Source: Streptomyces sp. DH5 (GTDB lineage: Bacteria; Actinomycetota; Actinomycetes; Streptomycetales; Streptomycetaceae). Taken from it: 64,000 nucleotides of DNA. The stretch covers positions 1 through 64,000 of the forward strand of contig NZ_JAHWGP010000015.1 in the NCBI RefSeq assembly GCF_020873915.1, given 5' to 3'. Within the stretch, counting starts at the first letter, position 1. Every line of letters starts with the position of its first letter. The notes beneath the pieces were generated by a model. That model saw only the letters and a program-made list of their open reading frames with translations, made no database searches and had not been told where the DNA came from. This document shows positions 52,948 through 63,200 of the stretch, in pieces. The position numbers and the translations under genes were made by a program.

Positions 52948-53166
52948 GCCGTGCTCCTCGTCGCTGGGAAGGGGCCGTCGTCACCCAGGATGGCCAGGGC
53001 GCCGGTGAACGGCCTCCCGACACGGCGCCCGACCACCCCGATGGCCCTGCCCGCCCGGCCGGGGAACCGGGGCCGTCCGCACCGTGTCCGTCAGGGCCGG
53101 GACCCGTTGTCAGAGCCCTGTTCTAAGGTTCCCGTCACTTGATCATTGTGAATGCGGGAGGCACAC

Positions 53167-54021
53167 ATGGGGTGGGTGTCGGCCGGCGGCTACGAAGTCG
53201 CCCTCGACGACGGCAAGGTGGTGTGCCGCAACGCGGCCGGACGGCGGCTGAAGTCCGTACCGCCGAAGATCGCCGACGATCCCGCGGTGGTGGGGCTGCG
53301 GCAGCTCGTCGAGTGGCTCGAGCGGCACGAGCGGCAGTGCCTCGCCGACGTGGAGCGGTGGATGGTGCGCTCCCTGCCGGTGCCGTTCGCCGTCCTGGCG
53401 CGGGTGTGGCCCGACCCGGCCTGGCAGGCCGCCCTGCGCGACACGGTCGTCACGGGGGCGGACGGCGTGGTGGCCGGGTTCCTGCGGGACGCCGACCCCG
53501 AGCGCGGTCTCGGCCTCGTCGACCTCGACGGCGACACCGTCCGGATCACCCCCGGCCTGGTCCGTCTCCCGCACCCGGTGCTGCTCGACGACCTCGAGGA
53601 CCTGCGCGAGTTCGCCGTGGAGATCGGCGTCGAGCAGCGCGCCCAGCAGCTCTTCCGCGAAGTGTGGCACCGGCCCGCGGCCCCCGACACCGAGGCCGCC
53701 TCCGTCGAGGACTACGCGGGCGGCGCCTTCAAGGAACTGAGGTTCCTGCACGGCCGTGCGACGCAGCTTGGCTACCGCGTACGAGGCGGCCACGCCGTGT
53801 GCTCCGTCCTGGAGGACGGCCGCGGCGTCGAGGCCCGTGTGTGGGTCGGCGACTACGACGGTTACGCGGAGACGGAGACCGGCCCCCTGGTCTTCACCGA
53901 CACCGCCGGCCGGGCGCTGAAGCTCGGTCAGGTGGGGCCGGTGGCCTGGTCGGAGGGCATGCGCATGGCGGCCGCGCTGTACGCCGGACGCGACATCGAG
54001 GACGAGGAGCGTGCGGCGTGA
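53167..54021 (+). CDS. DUF4132 domain protein, first gene of the MoxR-vWA operon
   Basis: 284 residues consisting of the DUF4132 domain alone: WVSAGGYEVALDDGKVVCRN, then KSVPPKIADDPAVVGLRQLV EWLERH, DPERGLGLVDLDGDTVRITP, YRVRGGHAVCSVLEDGRGVE and VGPVAWSEGMRMAAALYAGR. The domain forms the C-terminal part of E. coli YehI, where a WGR domain and helical repeats precede it. Here those parts are absent from this protein. GGGAGG lies 6 bases before the ATG. It overlaps the giant gene by 4 bases. Confidence 0.85.
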   Translation: MGWVSAGGYEVALDDGKVVCRNAAGRRLKSVPPKIADDPAVVGLRQLVEWLERHERQCLADVERWMVRSLPVPFAVLARVWPDPAWQAALRDTVVTGADGVVAGFLRDADPERGLGLVDLDGDTVRITPGLVRLPHPVLLDDLEDLREFAVEIGVEQRAQQLFREVWHRPAAPDTEAASVEDYAGGAFKELRFLHGRATQLGYRVRGGHAVCSVLEDGRGVEARVWVGDYDGYAETETGPLVFTDTAGRALKLGQVGPVAWSEGMRMAAALYAGRDIEDEERAA

Positions 54022-57000
54022 CGACGTACGAGTACGACGGCATCACCTTCGACGAGGCCACCTCGGCCGCCCTGCTCGACGCGGGCGCCGTGCTGCCCCC
54101 GGGCGCCACCGACCGCGAGGACGCCGACGTCCTCACCGCCCGCACCTACACCCACACCGCGCTCGGCGACCGGAAGGTCGTACGCCTCGTGCCCGGCACC
54201 CTCGGCGACGCCGAGGACCTCGCCCTGGACTTCCTGGGCCTGGCCCGGGAGCCCGAGACCCTCGAGGTCGGACAGGTGCGCCGGGAAACCCTCGGCTTCC
54301 CCGCCTGGGCACTCGTCAACGACCCGGCGAACGGACACCACGCGCTGGCGCTCGTCCGGGACGTCGAGCGGCTCGCCCGGCAGGCGAAATCCCGCCCCGG
54401 CACCGCCAAAGAGGGCTTCGAGGCGCTCGGCGAGCAGCTCGGCCGGGCCGTCCCGCACTTCCTGCCCACCTTCTACGAGCAGGCCGCCCGCGTCTTCCTC
54501 CAGCACGAGAACACCACCTACGCCGCGGCCTTCTTCGGCAAGGCCCGCGACGCGGAGCGGGTGCACGCGCTGACCGTCGACGAGGAGCGGCAGCGCGCCG
54601 TGTTCCTGGAGTTCGCCTTCGCCGGCGCACTGACGGTCAAGGCCCTCAAGGAACACGTCAAGGCCCTCGCGGCACGCCTCGCCCCCGCCGAGGCATGGGC
54701 ACAGTTCCGGCAGCTGACCGTGGAGCGCTGCGCCGCCGGCATGCCGCCGTACGCCTCCCTGCCCCAGGACGCCCGCACCCTGATCAAGGCGGCCGGACTG
54801 GACCGTGTCACCGAGGAGTGCGCCCTCGTCGCGGACCTGCTCGCCTCACCCGCGGCCGTGCGCGCCCCCGCGTCCTTCTGGAACACCTACCGCGCGACGC
54901 TCGTCGTCCTCGCCGAGCGGCAGCCGGCCGTCCGGGGCCGGCTGCTGGAGATCATGCCCGCCGGGCTCGGCCGCTCCACGAAGGACGACGAGTTCTGGCT
55001 GGCGCTGCTCGCCGAGACCGGAGCCGACCGGCTGCTGACCGGCGGGGCCGACGCCGCGGACGGGACCGCCGACGCGGCGGACTGGCTCAGCCGCTGGGCA
55101 CTGCACCGCAAGCACGGCGGCACGTTCAGCGACCGCTCGCCCGCCACCCTCGCCCTCGTCGGGCGCATGGCCCCCCGCCTGCGCGCCGACGGCCGCCCCG
55201 TGGACCTCTTCACCGGCCGGTGGCACGCCGGCGCCGACCTCGACCTGCTGGACCTGTGCGTCGCCGAGGACATACCGCTCACCCGGCCCGGCACCGGCTC
55301 GGACGTCCACCTCGGCCTCGGCCGGTGGATGGAGGACACCCGCACCGGCCGGCGCGACCTGACGGCCACGGCGGCGGACCCGTACGGGCGGCGTCTGCTG
55401 TACGACGCCGTCGGCAGCCTGAACCGCCAGCGGGCCGGTACCGCCCTGCTGGAGAAGATCGCCGGCCATCCCGTGCTCGCCGAGGTGCTCCGCGAGTGGC
55501 TGGACGACGCCGCCGCCGAACTGGACGGCGCCGCCGGTCTCGCGAGCGCCCGCGCCGCGCTCGAACGGCTCCGCCCCTTCCGGACGGTCGCCGCCAGGAT
55601 CAGCCCACGGGCCGTCGCCCGGGCCGCCGCACTCGACGTCGCACCGCTGCTCGGCAACACCCTGCGCGCCGGCATCCCGGACGAACTGGGCTGGCCCGCC
55701 CTCGAAGAGGCCGTGCTCCGGCTCCAGGCCGAGACCCGGCCCGACGGCGACGACACCCTCGCCGTCGAGGAGTCCTGGCCGTTCCTCATCCTCTCCCGCA
55801 GGCACAAGGTGATCGTGGTGGGACCGCGGGACATCGTCCTCGAACACGATCTGCGGCTGCCGGCCGGACTGGACCGCTGGCAGCGGCCCTCGTTCCGCTA
55901 CACCGACGGCGAACTGCTCGTCATGTGGCGGGAGGGCGGCAAACAGCACGGCTACTGGTCGGCCCGCCCGGCCGAGGTGTTCCCGCTCGGTGGCGAGAAG
56001 CTCCCCGCCTGGTACGGCAGCGGCGACGCGGGCGAGACCTCGATCCCGCTGCCGGACGGCGGTCGCGCCACCGGCGGCCGCACCCTGCGGGCAGGCGACA
56101 CGGTCCTGCCGCCCCGCCGGCCCGTCATCGGGGACGCCACCTCGTACTGGCGCCAGGGACGGCAGGGCCTGCGACAGGTGTGGCTCGAGTACGACCCGGC
56201 AACCGGCACCCACGGCCGCGCCTCGCTGCCCGCGTTCCTGCGCTCCGGCATCCGCGACGGCGCCACCCTGCTCCAGCAGCACTGCACGGTGCTGCCCCTG
56301 CAGCCCGGCCTGGAGCACAGCCCGTTCGGCACCGACGGCACGGTCCTCGGCCGCTGGGTACGCACCGACGGCGAGGGCGACGAGACCCGCACCACCGTCG
56401 GCACGCCCGACGGCCGGACCACCACCCTCCCGGCGGCGGGCAACCGGATACCGGGCGTTCCGCTCGGCGCGCTGCGCCTGCCCGGCGGCGTCGAGCCCGT
56501 CGTCGCCACCCAGTACCGCCAGATCACCTGGTACACCACCGACCACGCCGCCGGCCCGCGGGAACTGGGCAGACTCACGCCGCTGCGGCGCGGCGGCGAG
56601 TTCGCCGCCGGCACACCACTCGTCCCGCCCGTCGACTTCTGGCACGCCCTGCGCCCCCGCGACGAGAACGCCTCGGCGGTCCTGCGCGCGCTGAGCGACG
56701 AGCAGGCCCGGGAACTGCTGGGCGCGGGAGCTCGTGCGCTGGCCGAGCGGCAGGCCGAGATGGCGGCGGCCAAGCGCGCGAACGCGGACTTTGGGGCCGC
56801 AGCCGGCCGGACGACCGGCACACCCCCGGTCCCGACCGCGGAGGAGGCCCTGCGCACGGTCGTCTCCCGCTCCCTGCCCGCTCTCACCCAGCCCCGGATC
56901 CTCACCGGCGTCACCGCCCTCGTGCTCGCGGTGCTGCGACTCGCCGAGTCCGTCGCCTCCTTCGTCGAACCCCCGGCGGAGCGGCCCGGGACGCAACCCC

Positions 57001-59063
57001 GGCACGTCGTCGGCATGTTCGCCGACTACCGCCCCGAGGACGGCGACGACCAGACGCTGCGCGAGGCGACCGCGGGCCTCGCCGAGCAGCACGGCTGGTG
57101 GGGCGGCGGGCAGCGGTGGAGCGTGCTGCGCCAGATCCGCGCCGTCAACCACGTCCTGAGCGGGAAGCCCGCCGAGGGCAAGGCCCTGCCCGCCGGCGCC
57201 CGGCTCACCGGCCCCGCCGGCGGCTGGACCAGCGACGCGCGCACCGTCCCGGCCGAAAGCCCGGCGTGGCCGTCCCTGCTGGGGGCGCTGCGCCCGCTCG
57301 CCTACCGTGCCGCCTCACCCGCCCTGACCCCGGCGCACCGCAGAGCCCTGCTGCTGCTCTTCGAAGCGGTCACGGAGGGCCCGCTGGCCACGCCCGGAGC
57401 CGCGCTGCGCGACGTCCTGCTGAGCGAGCCGCGCGGCAAACATGACCGCGCCGGTCAGGTGCTGCGCCGTGCCGGCCGCACCGTCGTCGTCCTCGGCTGC
57501 CACAGCGTCGACCACCAGCACCAGCGCGTGAACTGGCTGGCCCTCGACCACGACCCGACCGGAGCGTTCGGCGCCGTGGCCCACTTCACCTCGGGACGCG
57601 AGACACCGTACCCGCCGGTGTTCCCGGCCGACGAGCTGGCCGCGGTGACCGCGCTCGTCCGGGACAAGGGCCCCGCGCCCTGGCAGCCGGAAGCCCCCGC
57701 AGCCCTGTCCGCCGCCACGCGGGGCGGACTGGGACCGGTGCAGGCGGCCCTGCTGCTCGCCGGGAAGCCGCCCCAGCTGACCGAAGAGGTGAGCGCCACC
57801 ACGGCCCTGAAGCCACGGCAGAAGCAGTGGGGGGACGCACTGCTGAACTCCGTCGCCCCCGGCGACAGGGCGGCCCTCGTCGGCGCCCTGCTGCCCCGGA
57901 ACCCCGGTGACCTGTGGACCGCCGGACCGGACACGGACGCGGCGGGCCTGGTGTGGGCCGAACGCCTCGACGGCTTCCTCCGGCTGCCCGAGGAACTGGC
58001 CGGTGACCTCTTCATGCCGGGACTGGCCCCCGGAGCCGTCGAGGAGGTGCTCAACCCGCGCCGCACGCCCTGGCTCAGCCGCACCACCGTGCAGCGGCCC
58101 GACAAGGACGGCAACCTCGTCCCGGACGATCCCCGGGCACTGCCCGGACGCTACGACCTGACACGCGCCGTGTCCTCCCTGGCCGCACTCGCCTACTCGC
58201 TGCCCCAGGGGCACCCCCTGCGGGCCGCGCTGCCGGAAGGACTCGCGGCGCTGCGCCGCCGCCTCGCGGACCCCGGGCTGCTGCTCGACCTGGACCTGGA
58301 ATGGACCGAGAAGGGCTCGTCGACCGCCGTGGAACTGCGCAAGGCGTACGGCCTGCCCGCCACCGGCGGCGCCGGCCCGGACGGTCTCACCCGCGTCGGT
58401 GAGGCCCTGGTCCTGCGTCCCTGGTACGGCGACCAGGAAGCCGTCCTGGTCCGCACCGCGGCTCTCGATCACGCCGACGACCCCGTGTTCGGGCTGGTCG
58501 AGGGACTGGTCGGCCCCGGACGCGGCGACGGCATGCGGGCACTGCGGACCATCCTCGGCGACGGCCTCGCCCGCGCCGTGGCGGCCGGAGCGGACTCGGA
58601 GGACTCCACGGGGTACGCCCACGATCCGTCCACCAGCGTGCCGGGACTGGTGGCCGAGGTCGCCTCGACCCTCGGACTGGGCGAGGACGCGGCGGGGCTC
58701 TACCTGCAACTCCTCGCCCTGCCCGACCCCACGGACCGCAACTGTGTCCGCCGGACCGGCTGGAAGCCCGCCCGCATGAAGAAGGCCCGCGCCGAACTGG
58801 CGGCGGCCGACGGGCTGGTCGTCGAGGCGAAGCGGGCCCGGGCCGGCCGCACCCTGTTCCTGCCCTGCGGCTGGCTGGACCTGAAGTCACCCGCCCTGCC
58901 GGTGGAGATCTGGAAGCAGGGCCTCTACCCGCTGCGCGGCACCGCGCCCGGGCTGCCGGTGCCCGAGCTGTTCACCCGCGCGTGGGAGCGTGTCCGCGCC
59001 GGTGACGCCCCGGCCTACGAAGAACTCGCCACCCGCGCCACCCGCAAGGGCCGCCGCCGATGA
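54018..59063 (+). CDS. 1681-residue orphan protein of the MoxR-vWA operon
   Basis: The largest protein in the window, soluble, no signal peptide. The N-terminal 450 residues look helical and repeat-like (PTFYEQAARVFLQHENTTYA AAFFGKARDAERVHAL). The middle (about 570-870) is beta-rich with recurring Trp/Tyr strands (SWPFLILSRRHKVIVVGPRD, RPSFRYTDGELLVMWREGGK, YWRQGRQGLRQVWLEYDPAT), suggestive of a propeller. The C-terminal third is mixed, with a late NCVRRTGWKPARMKKARAEL motif. I cannot assign a family. GTG start in a GTGA overlap with the DUF4132 gene and ATGA overlap with the ATPase gene indicate strict co-expression. It may take the place of the WGR/repeat part of YehI. Confidence 0.85.
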   Translation: MTTYEYDGITFDEATSAALLDAGAVLPPGATDREDADVLTARTYTHTALGDRKVVRLVPGTLGDAEDLALDFLGLAREPETLEVGQVRRETLGFPAWALVNDPANGHHALALVRDVERLARQAKSRPGTAKEGFEALGEQLGRAVPHFLPTFYEQAARVFLQHENTTYAAAFFGKARDAERVHALTVDEERQRAVFLEFAFAGALTVKALKEHVKALAARLAPAEAWAQFRQLTVERCAAGMPPYASLPQDARTLIKAAGLDRVTEECALVADLLASPAAVRAPASFWNTYRATLVVLAERQPAVRGRLLEIMPAGLGRSTKDDEFWLALLAETGADRLLTGGADAADGTADAADWLSRWALHRKHGGTFSDRSPATLALVGRMAPRLRADGRPVDLFTGRWHAGADLDLLDLCVAEDIPLTRPGTGSDVHLGLGRWMEDTRTGRRDLTATAADPYGRRLLYDAVGSLNRQRAGTALLEKIAGHPVLAEVLREWLDDAAAELDGAAGLASARAALERLRPFRTVAARISPRAVARAAALDVAPLLGNTLRAGIPDELGWPALEEAVLRLQAETRPDGDDTLAVEESWPFLILSRRHKVIVVGPRDIVLEHDLRLPAGLDRWQRPSFRYTDGELLVMWREGGKQHGYWSARPAEVFPLGGEKLPAWYGSGDAGETSIPLPDGGRATGGRTLRAGDTVLPPRRPVIGDATSYWRQGRQGLRQVWLEYDPATGTHGRASLPAFLRSGIRDGATLLQQHCTVLPLQPGLEHSPFGTDGTVLGRWVRTDGEGDETRTTVGTPDGRTTTLPAAGNRIPGVPLGALRLPGGVEPVVATQYRQITWYTTDHAAGPRELGRLTPLRRGGEFAAGTPLVPPVDFWHALRPRDENASAVLRALSDEQARELLGAGARALAERQAEMAAAKRANADFGAAAGRTTGTPPVPTAEEALRTVVSRSLPALTQPRILTGVTALVLAVLRLAESVASFVEPPAERPGTQPRHVVGMFADYRPEDGDDQTLREATAGLAEQHGWWGGGQRWSVLRQIRAVNHVLSGKPAEGKALPAGARLTGPAGGWTSDARTVPAESPAWPSLLGALRPLAYRAASPALTPAHRRALLLLFEAVTEGPLATPGAALRDVLLSEPRGKHDRAGQVLRRAGRTVVVLGCHSVDHQHQRVNWLALDHDPTGAFGAVAHFTSGRETPYPPVFPADELAAVTALVRDKGPAPWQPEAPAALSAATRGGLGPVQAALLLAGKPPQLTEEVSATTALKPRQKQWGDALLNSVAPGDRAALVGALLPRNPGDLWTAGPDTDAAGLVWAERLDGFLRLPEELAGDLFMPGLAPGAVEEVLNPRRTPWLSRTTVQRPDKDGNLVPDDPRALPGRYDLTRAVSSLAALAYSLPQGHPLRAALPEGLAALRRRLADPGLLLDLDLEWTEKGSSTAVELRKAYGLPATGGAGPDGLTRVGEALVLRPWYGDQEAVLVRTAALDHADDPVFGLVEGLVGPGRGDGMRALRTILGDGLARAVAAGADSEDSTGYAHDPSTSVPGLVAEVASTLGLGEDAAGLYLQLLALPDPTDRNCVRRTGWKPARMKKARAELAAADGLVVEAKRARAGRTLFLPCGWLDLKSPALPVEIWKQGLYPLRGTAPGLPVPELFTRAWERVRAGDAPAYEELATRATRKGRRR

Positions 59064-60268
59064 CCACCGTCCACCCGCACCCGGAAGAACCCGCGCCGAT
59101 GACCACCACCCTGTCCCCCTCCCCGGCCCGCCAGATCGTCCCGCCCGAGGACCGGTACGCGACCGAACTGGCCTTCCTCGCCGCCCTCGACGACGGTCCG
59201 CGACCGCCCGCCTGGCGGCTCACCCCCCGAGCCGTCGTCACCTTCGTCATGGGCAGCGCCGGTGAGGCCCTGAAGCTCCCCGACGACGCGGAGGTCCCCG
59301 ACGGCGTACCCCGGCGCCTGGTCGTCGAGGACAAGTTCGTCGGCGACCGGGCACTGGTCGAACGGTGCGTGGTGACCCTCGCGGGCGAGCGCGGACTGCT
59401 GCTCGTCGGCGAGCCCGGCACCGCCAAGTCGATGCTGTCGGAGCTGCTCTCCGCCGCCGTGTGCGGCACCAGCGGCCTCGTCGTCCAGGGCACCGCCGGC
59501 ACCACGGAGGACCAGCTCAAGTACGGCTGGAACTACGCCCTGCTGCTGGCGCAGGGCCCCTCCCGGCAGGCCCTCGTGCCCTCTCCCGTGCTGACCGCCA
59601 TGTCCGGTGGCGCGGTCGCCCGCGTCGAGGAGATCACCCGCTGCCTGCCCGAAGTGCAGGACGCCCTGGTGTCGTTGCTCTCCGAACGGCGGATCGCCGT
59701 ACCCGAACTTGCCGGCAGCGAGGACGCGCTGGCGCACGCGGCACCCGGATTCAACCTCATCGCCACCGCCAACCTCCGCGACAAGGGTGTCTCCGAGATG
59801 TCCGCGGCCCTCAAGCGCCGCTTCAACTTCGAGACGGTCGGCCCCATCGGTGACCTCGACGCGGAGACCGCACTGGTGCGCGGCCAGGCCCGGGCGTCCG
59901 TGGAGCGGGCCGGTGCGCCCTTCCAGGTCGACGACGCCGTGCTGGAGGTGCTGGTCACCGCGTTCCGGGACCTGCGCGAGGGCAGGTCGGCGGAAGGCTG
60001 GGAGGTCGAGCGGCCCTCCACGGTGATGAGCACCGCGGAGGCGGTGTCCGTCGCCGGGGCGCTCGCCCTCGCCGCGGCGTACTTCCCCGGCGACCGCGAC
60101 GTGCTCGGTCTGCTGCCCGGTCATCTGCTCGGCGTGGTCCGCAAGGACGACCCGGCCGACGCCGCCCGGCTGCGCGGCTACTGGGACGGACCCGTCCGGC
60201 GCCGCGCCGAACAGGGCTCCGCCACCTGGCGCACCCTGTGGGACCTGCGTACGGTCCTGGAGGGCTGA
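59060..60268 (+). CDS. MoxR-family AAA+ ATPase
   Basis: 402 residues. Walker A is LLVGEPGTAKSMLSELLSAA (about residues 112-131), Walker B AVARVEEITRC, sensor 1 NLIATANLRDKG and an Arg-rich sensor 2 (SAALKRRFNFETVGP). This is the YehL/MoxR group of AAA+ chaperones, which act with von Willebrand A partners to assemble or remodel target complexes. An ATG at 59099 is an alternative start. It overlaps the giant gene and is 5 bases from the DUF5682-vWA gene. Confidence 0.9.
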   Translation: MTTVHPHPEEPAPMTTTLSPSPARQIVPPEDRYATELAFLAALDDGPRPPAWRLTPRAVVTFVMGSAGEALKLPDDAEVPDGVPRRLVVEDKFVGDRALVERCVVTLAGERGLLLVGEPGTAKSMLSELLSAAVCGTSGLVVQGTAGTTEDQLKYGWNYALLLAQGPSRQALVPSPVLTAMSGGAVARVEEITRCLPEVQDALVSLLSERRIAVPELAGSEDALAHAAPGFNLIATANLRDKGVSEMSAALKRRFNFETVGPIGDLDAETALVRGQARASVERAGAPFQVDDAVLEVLVTAFRDLREGRSAEGWEVERPSTVMSTAEAVSVAGALALAAAYFPGDRDVLGLLPGHLLGVVRKDDPADAARLRGYWDGPVRRRAEQGSATWRTLWDLRTVLEG

Positions 60269-60273
60269 CCGCC

Positions 60274-63200
60274 GTGTCCCTCTCCCACCGGGCCGCACCG
60301 CAGGGCACGCCCGTCCCGCCCGGCGAGGCGCTCGCCACCCTCACCGACCCCTCCGCGCCGTGTCTCATCGGCGTGCGGCACCACGCGCCCTCGCTGGCCG
60401 CGGCCGTGCCCGCACTGCTGGACGAGGCGGAACCGGAGGTGCTGCTCGTCGAACTGCCCGCCGAGATGCAGCAGTGGCTGCCCTGGCTGGGCCACGAGGA
60501 CACGCGCGCGCCGGTCGCGCTCGCCGCCGCTCCCGCCGACGGGAGCGGCCGGGGACCGGCTTTCTACCCGTTCGCCGACTTCTCGCCCGAACTGGCCGCG
60601 CTGCGCTGGGCCGTCCGGCGCGGCGTGCCCGTGGTCGCCTGCGACCTGCCGCTCGCCGACCCTGCCTGGACCGAGGGACGGCGGACCGCGGCGACGGGGA
60701 CGCCCGGGCCCGGGCTCACCACGGCCGTACGGGCCCGCCTGACGGGCCGCCCGGGGGACGACCTCTGGGACCGGCTCGTCGAGGCGACCGCCCCCGGTTC
60801 CCCGCCCGAGGCGCTCCGCCGGGCCGCCCTGCTCACCGGGTGGGCCCTGCGCGAGGACGCGGCCGCCCGGGGCGGTGTGCCCGAGCTGGACCTGCGGCGC
60901 GAGCGCTGGATGCGGGCCCGGCTGGCCGGGGCCACCGCGGCGGGCGAGCGGGCCGCCGTGGTGGTGGGAGCCTTCCACGCCCCGGCGCTCCTGCGGCCGG
61001 AGGCGGGGGACGGCACGGAACCGGACGCGCCGGCTCGGCGGTCCGGCTGGACCACCTCGCTGATCCCGTACACCTACGCGCTCCTCGACGAGCGGTCCGG
61101 CTACCCGGCCGGCATCCGCGACCCGGAGTGGCAGGACATGGTCCTGCGCGCGGCCGGCGACCCGGCGGCGCTCGAGGAGGCCCTGACCCGGGCCGCCGTA
61201 CGCGTCTGCGCCGAGCTGCGCGGCCTCGGCCATCCCTCCGGGCCCGCCGACGCACGGGAGATCAGCCGGCTCGCCTCGGACCTCGCCCGGCTGCGCGGCC
61301 TCCCCGCGGCCGGCCGCGGCGAACTCGTCGAAGCCGTACAGACGGTGCTGGCGCAGGGCGAGCCGTACGGCCGGGGGCGGGCCGTGGCGCGCGCGATGGA
61401 ACGCGTCCTCGTCGGCACCCGCGACGGGCGTCCCGCCCCGCAGGCGCCGCGCAGCGGCCTGGCCCCCGCCGTCGAGGCCGAGGCGGCCCGGCTGGGCCTG
61501 CCCGGCCCCGGGGCGGACGGCCCCGCACGCGACCTGCGACTCGACCCGCTGCGTTCCGACCGCGACCGGCGCCGTGAACTGCTGCTGCGCCGGCTGACGG
61601 TGTGCGGGGTGCCCTACGGGGAGGCCAAGGAGGTCGCCGGCGCGGGCGGCGCCGAGGCCCTCACCTCCCGGTGGGAGGTCCGCTGGACACCCGCCACCGC
61701 GGCGATGCTGAACGCGGCCGGCCTGCGCGGAGTCACCCCCGCGCAGGCCGCCGAAGGGGTACTGCGGGAACGGCGGCGTCAGGAGCTCGACGAGGGCGGG
61801 CCGACGGCGGCGCAGGCCCTCGAAGGACTCCGACGAGCGGCGGAGTGCGGCCTGACCGCGCTCGCCGGCGAACGGCTCGACGACATCGCCGGTGTCCTGC
61901 CCGGGACCGGTACCCTGCCGGACCTCCTGGCCGGCCTGGCCCTGCTGGACCGGCTGCGGGCGGGCCATGTCCCCGGTCTCGGCCCCGACCCGGACCGCGA
62001 GGCCCGGACGGCCGCCGTCGCGGACCTGCTCACCGCGGCGGCGGTACGCCAGGTGGACGGCCTCACCGGATCCGAGGACCTGGCCGACGCCCACGCCCTG
62101 CTCGAACTGGCCCACCGCGCCGACCCGCTGGGCGGCATCCGGCTCACCGACGCCCTGGAGCGCCTGTCCGCGGACGGCTCCCCGATGATGCGCGGCGCCG
62201 CCGGCGCCGTACGCGTCCTGCTCGGCCACGAGGACGCGCGGGTCTTCGGCGCCCGCGTGGCCTCCTGGGTCGACGGGGCGACAGGCCCCGACTCCCGCGC
62301 CGCGCTCACCGCCCGGCTCGGCGGACTGCTGACCGCCGCGGGCCCGCTCCTGGAGACGGCGGAACCGGCGCTGGAACCCCTCCTCGCCCGGGTGACGGAG
62401 CTGCCCGACCGGGCCTTCCTCGACCGGCTGCCCGCGCTGCGCGGCGGCTTCGACACGCTGAGCCCCGCTGCCCGCGACCGCCTCTTCGCCACCGTCGAAG
62501 CGGGCCTCGGCACCCCGCACGTCGCCGACACCGACGGCGTCGACCCGGCGGCCCTCGCCGCCTGGACCGAGGCGGACTTCGCGGCCCGCGAGAGGCTGCG
62601 CTCACTGCGCCTCCTGCCGCGTCCCGCCGCCGCGACCCCCGCCCCTGACGGCCGGCCGGACGGGTCCGGGACGGGTGAGAGGACACGGCCCGGGCCGGAC
62701 GGCCCCGCACGGCGTGCCGCGGCCGGTACCGTGCGGCCCGGCCCGGACGCCCCGGCACCGGCCGGACGACCGGAACCCGCGGTGCGGTCCCGGCCCCGGT
62801 CCGGTGCGCCGTCCCGGACGGGCGACACCACGGCCGAGGCCGTCGTGGAGCGGGGCGGGGCGCACCTCCTCGCCCCGGCCGACCGCTGGCGTCTCCTCCT
62901 CGGCCGCCGCACCGACGCGCTGCCGCGGTCCGCCGCACCGCTGGCGACCGCGCTGGACGAGTTGTACGGCAGCGGACGCGGCGAAGGCAGCCGCGGGAGT
63001 CTCGCCGGTCCCGGACACGGCGGCGGACGCCAGGCGCCGTACCCCGGGGTACGCGAGTGGTCCGAGGAACTGGCCGCGCTGTTCGGGCCGGGCGTCCGCG
63101 AGGAGGTCCTGGCCGCGGCCGCCGCGTCCGGCCGCAGCGACGTCCTCACCGAACTGGACGCGGACGGGGTGCGCCCCTCGGTGGACCTGCTGCGCACCGT

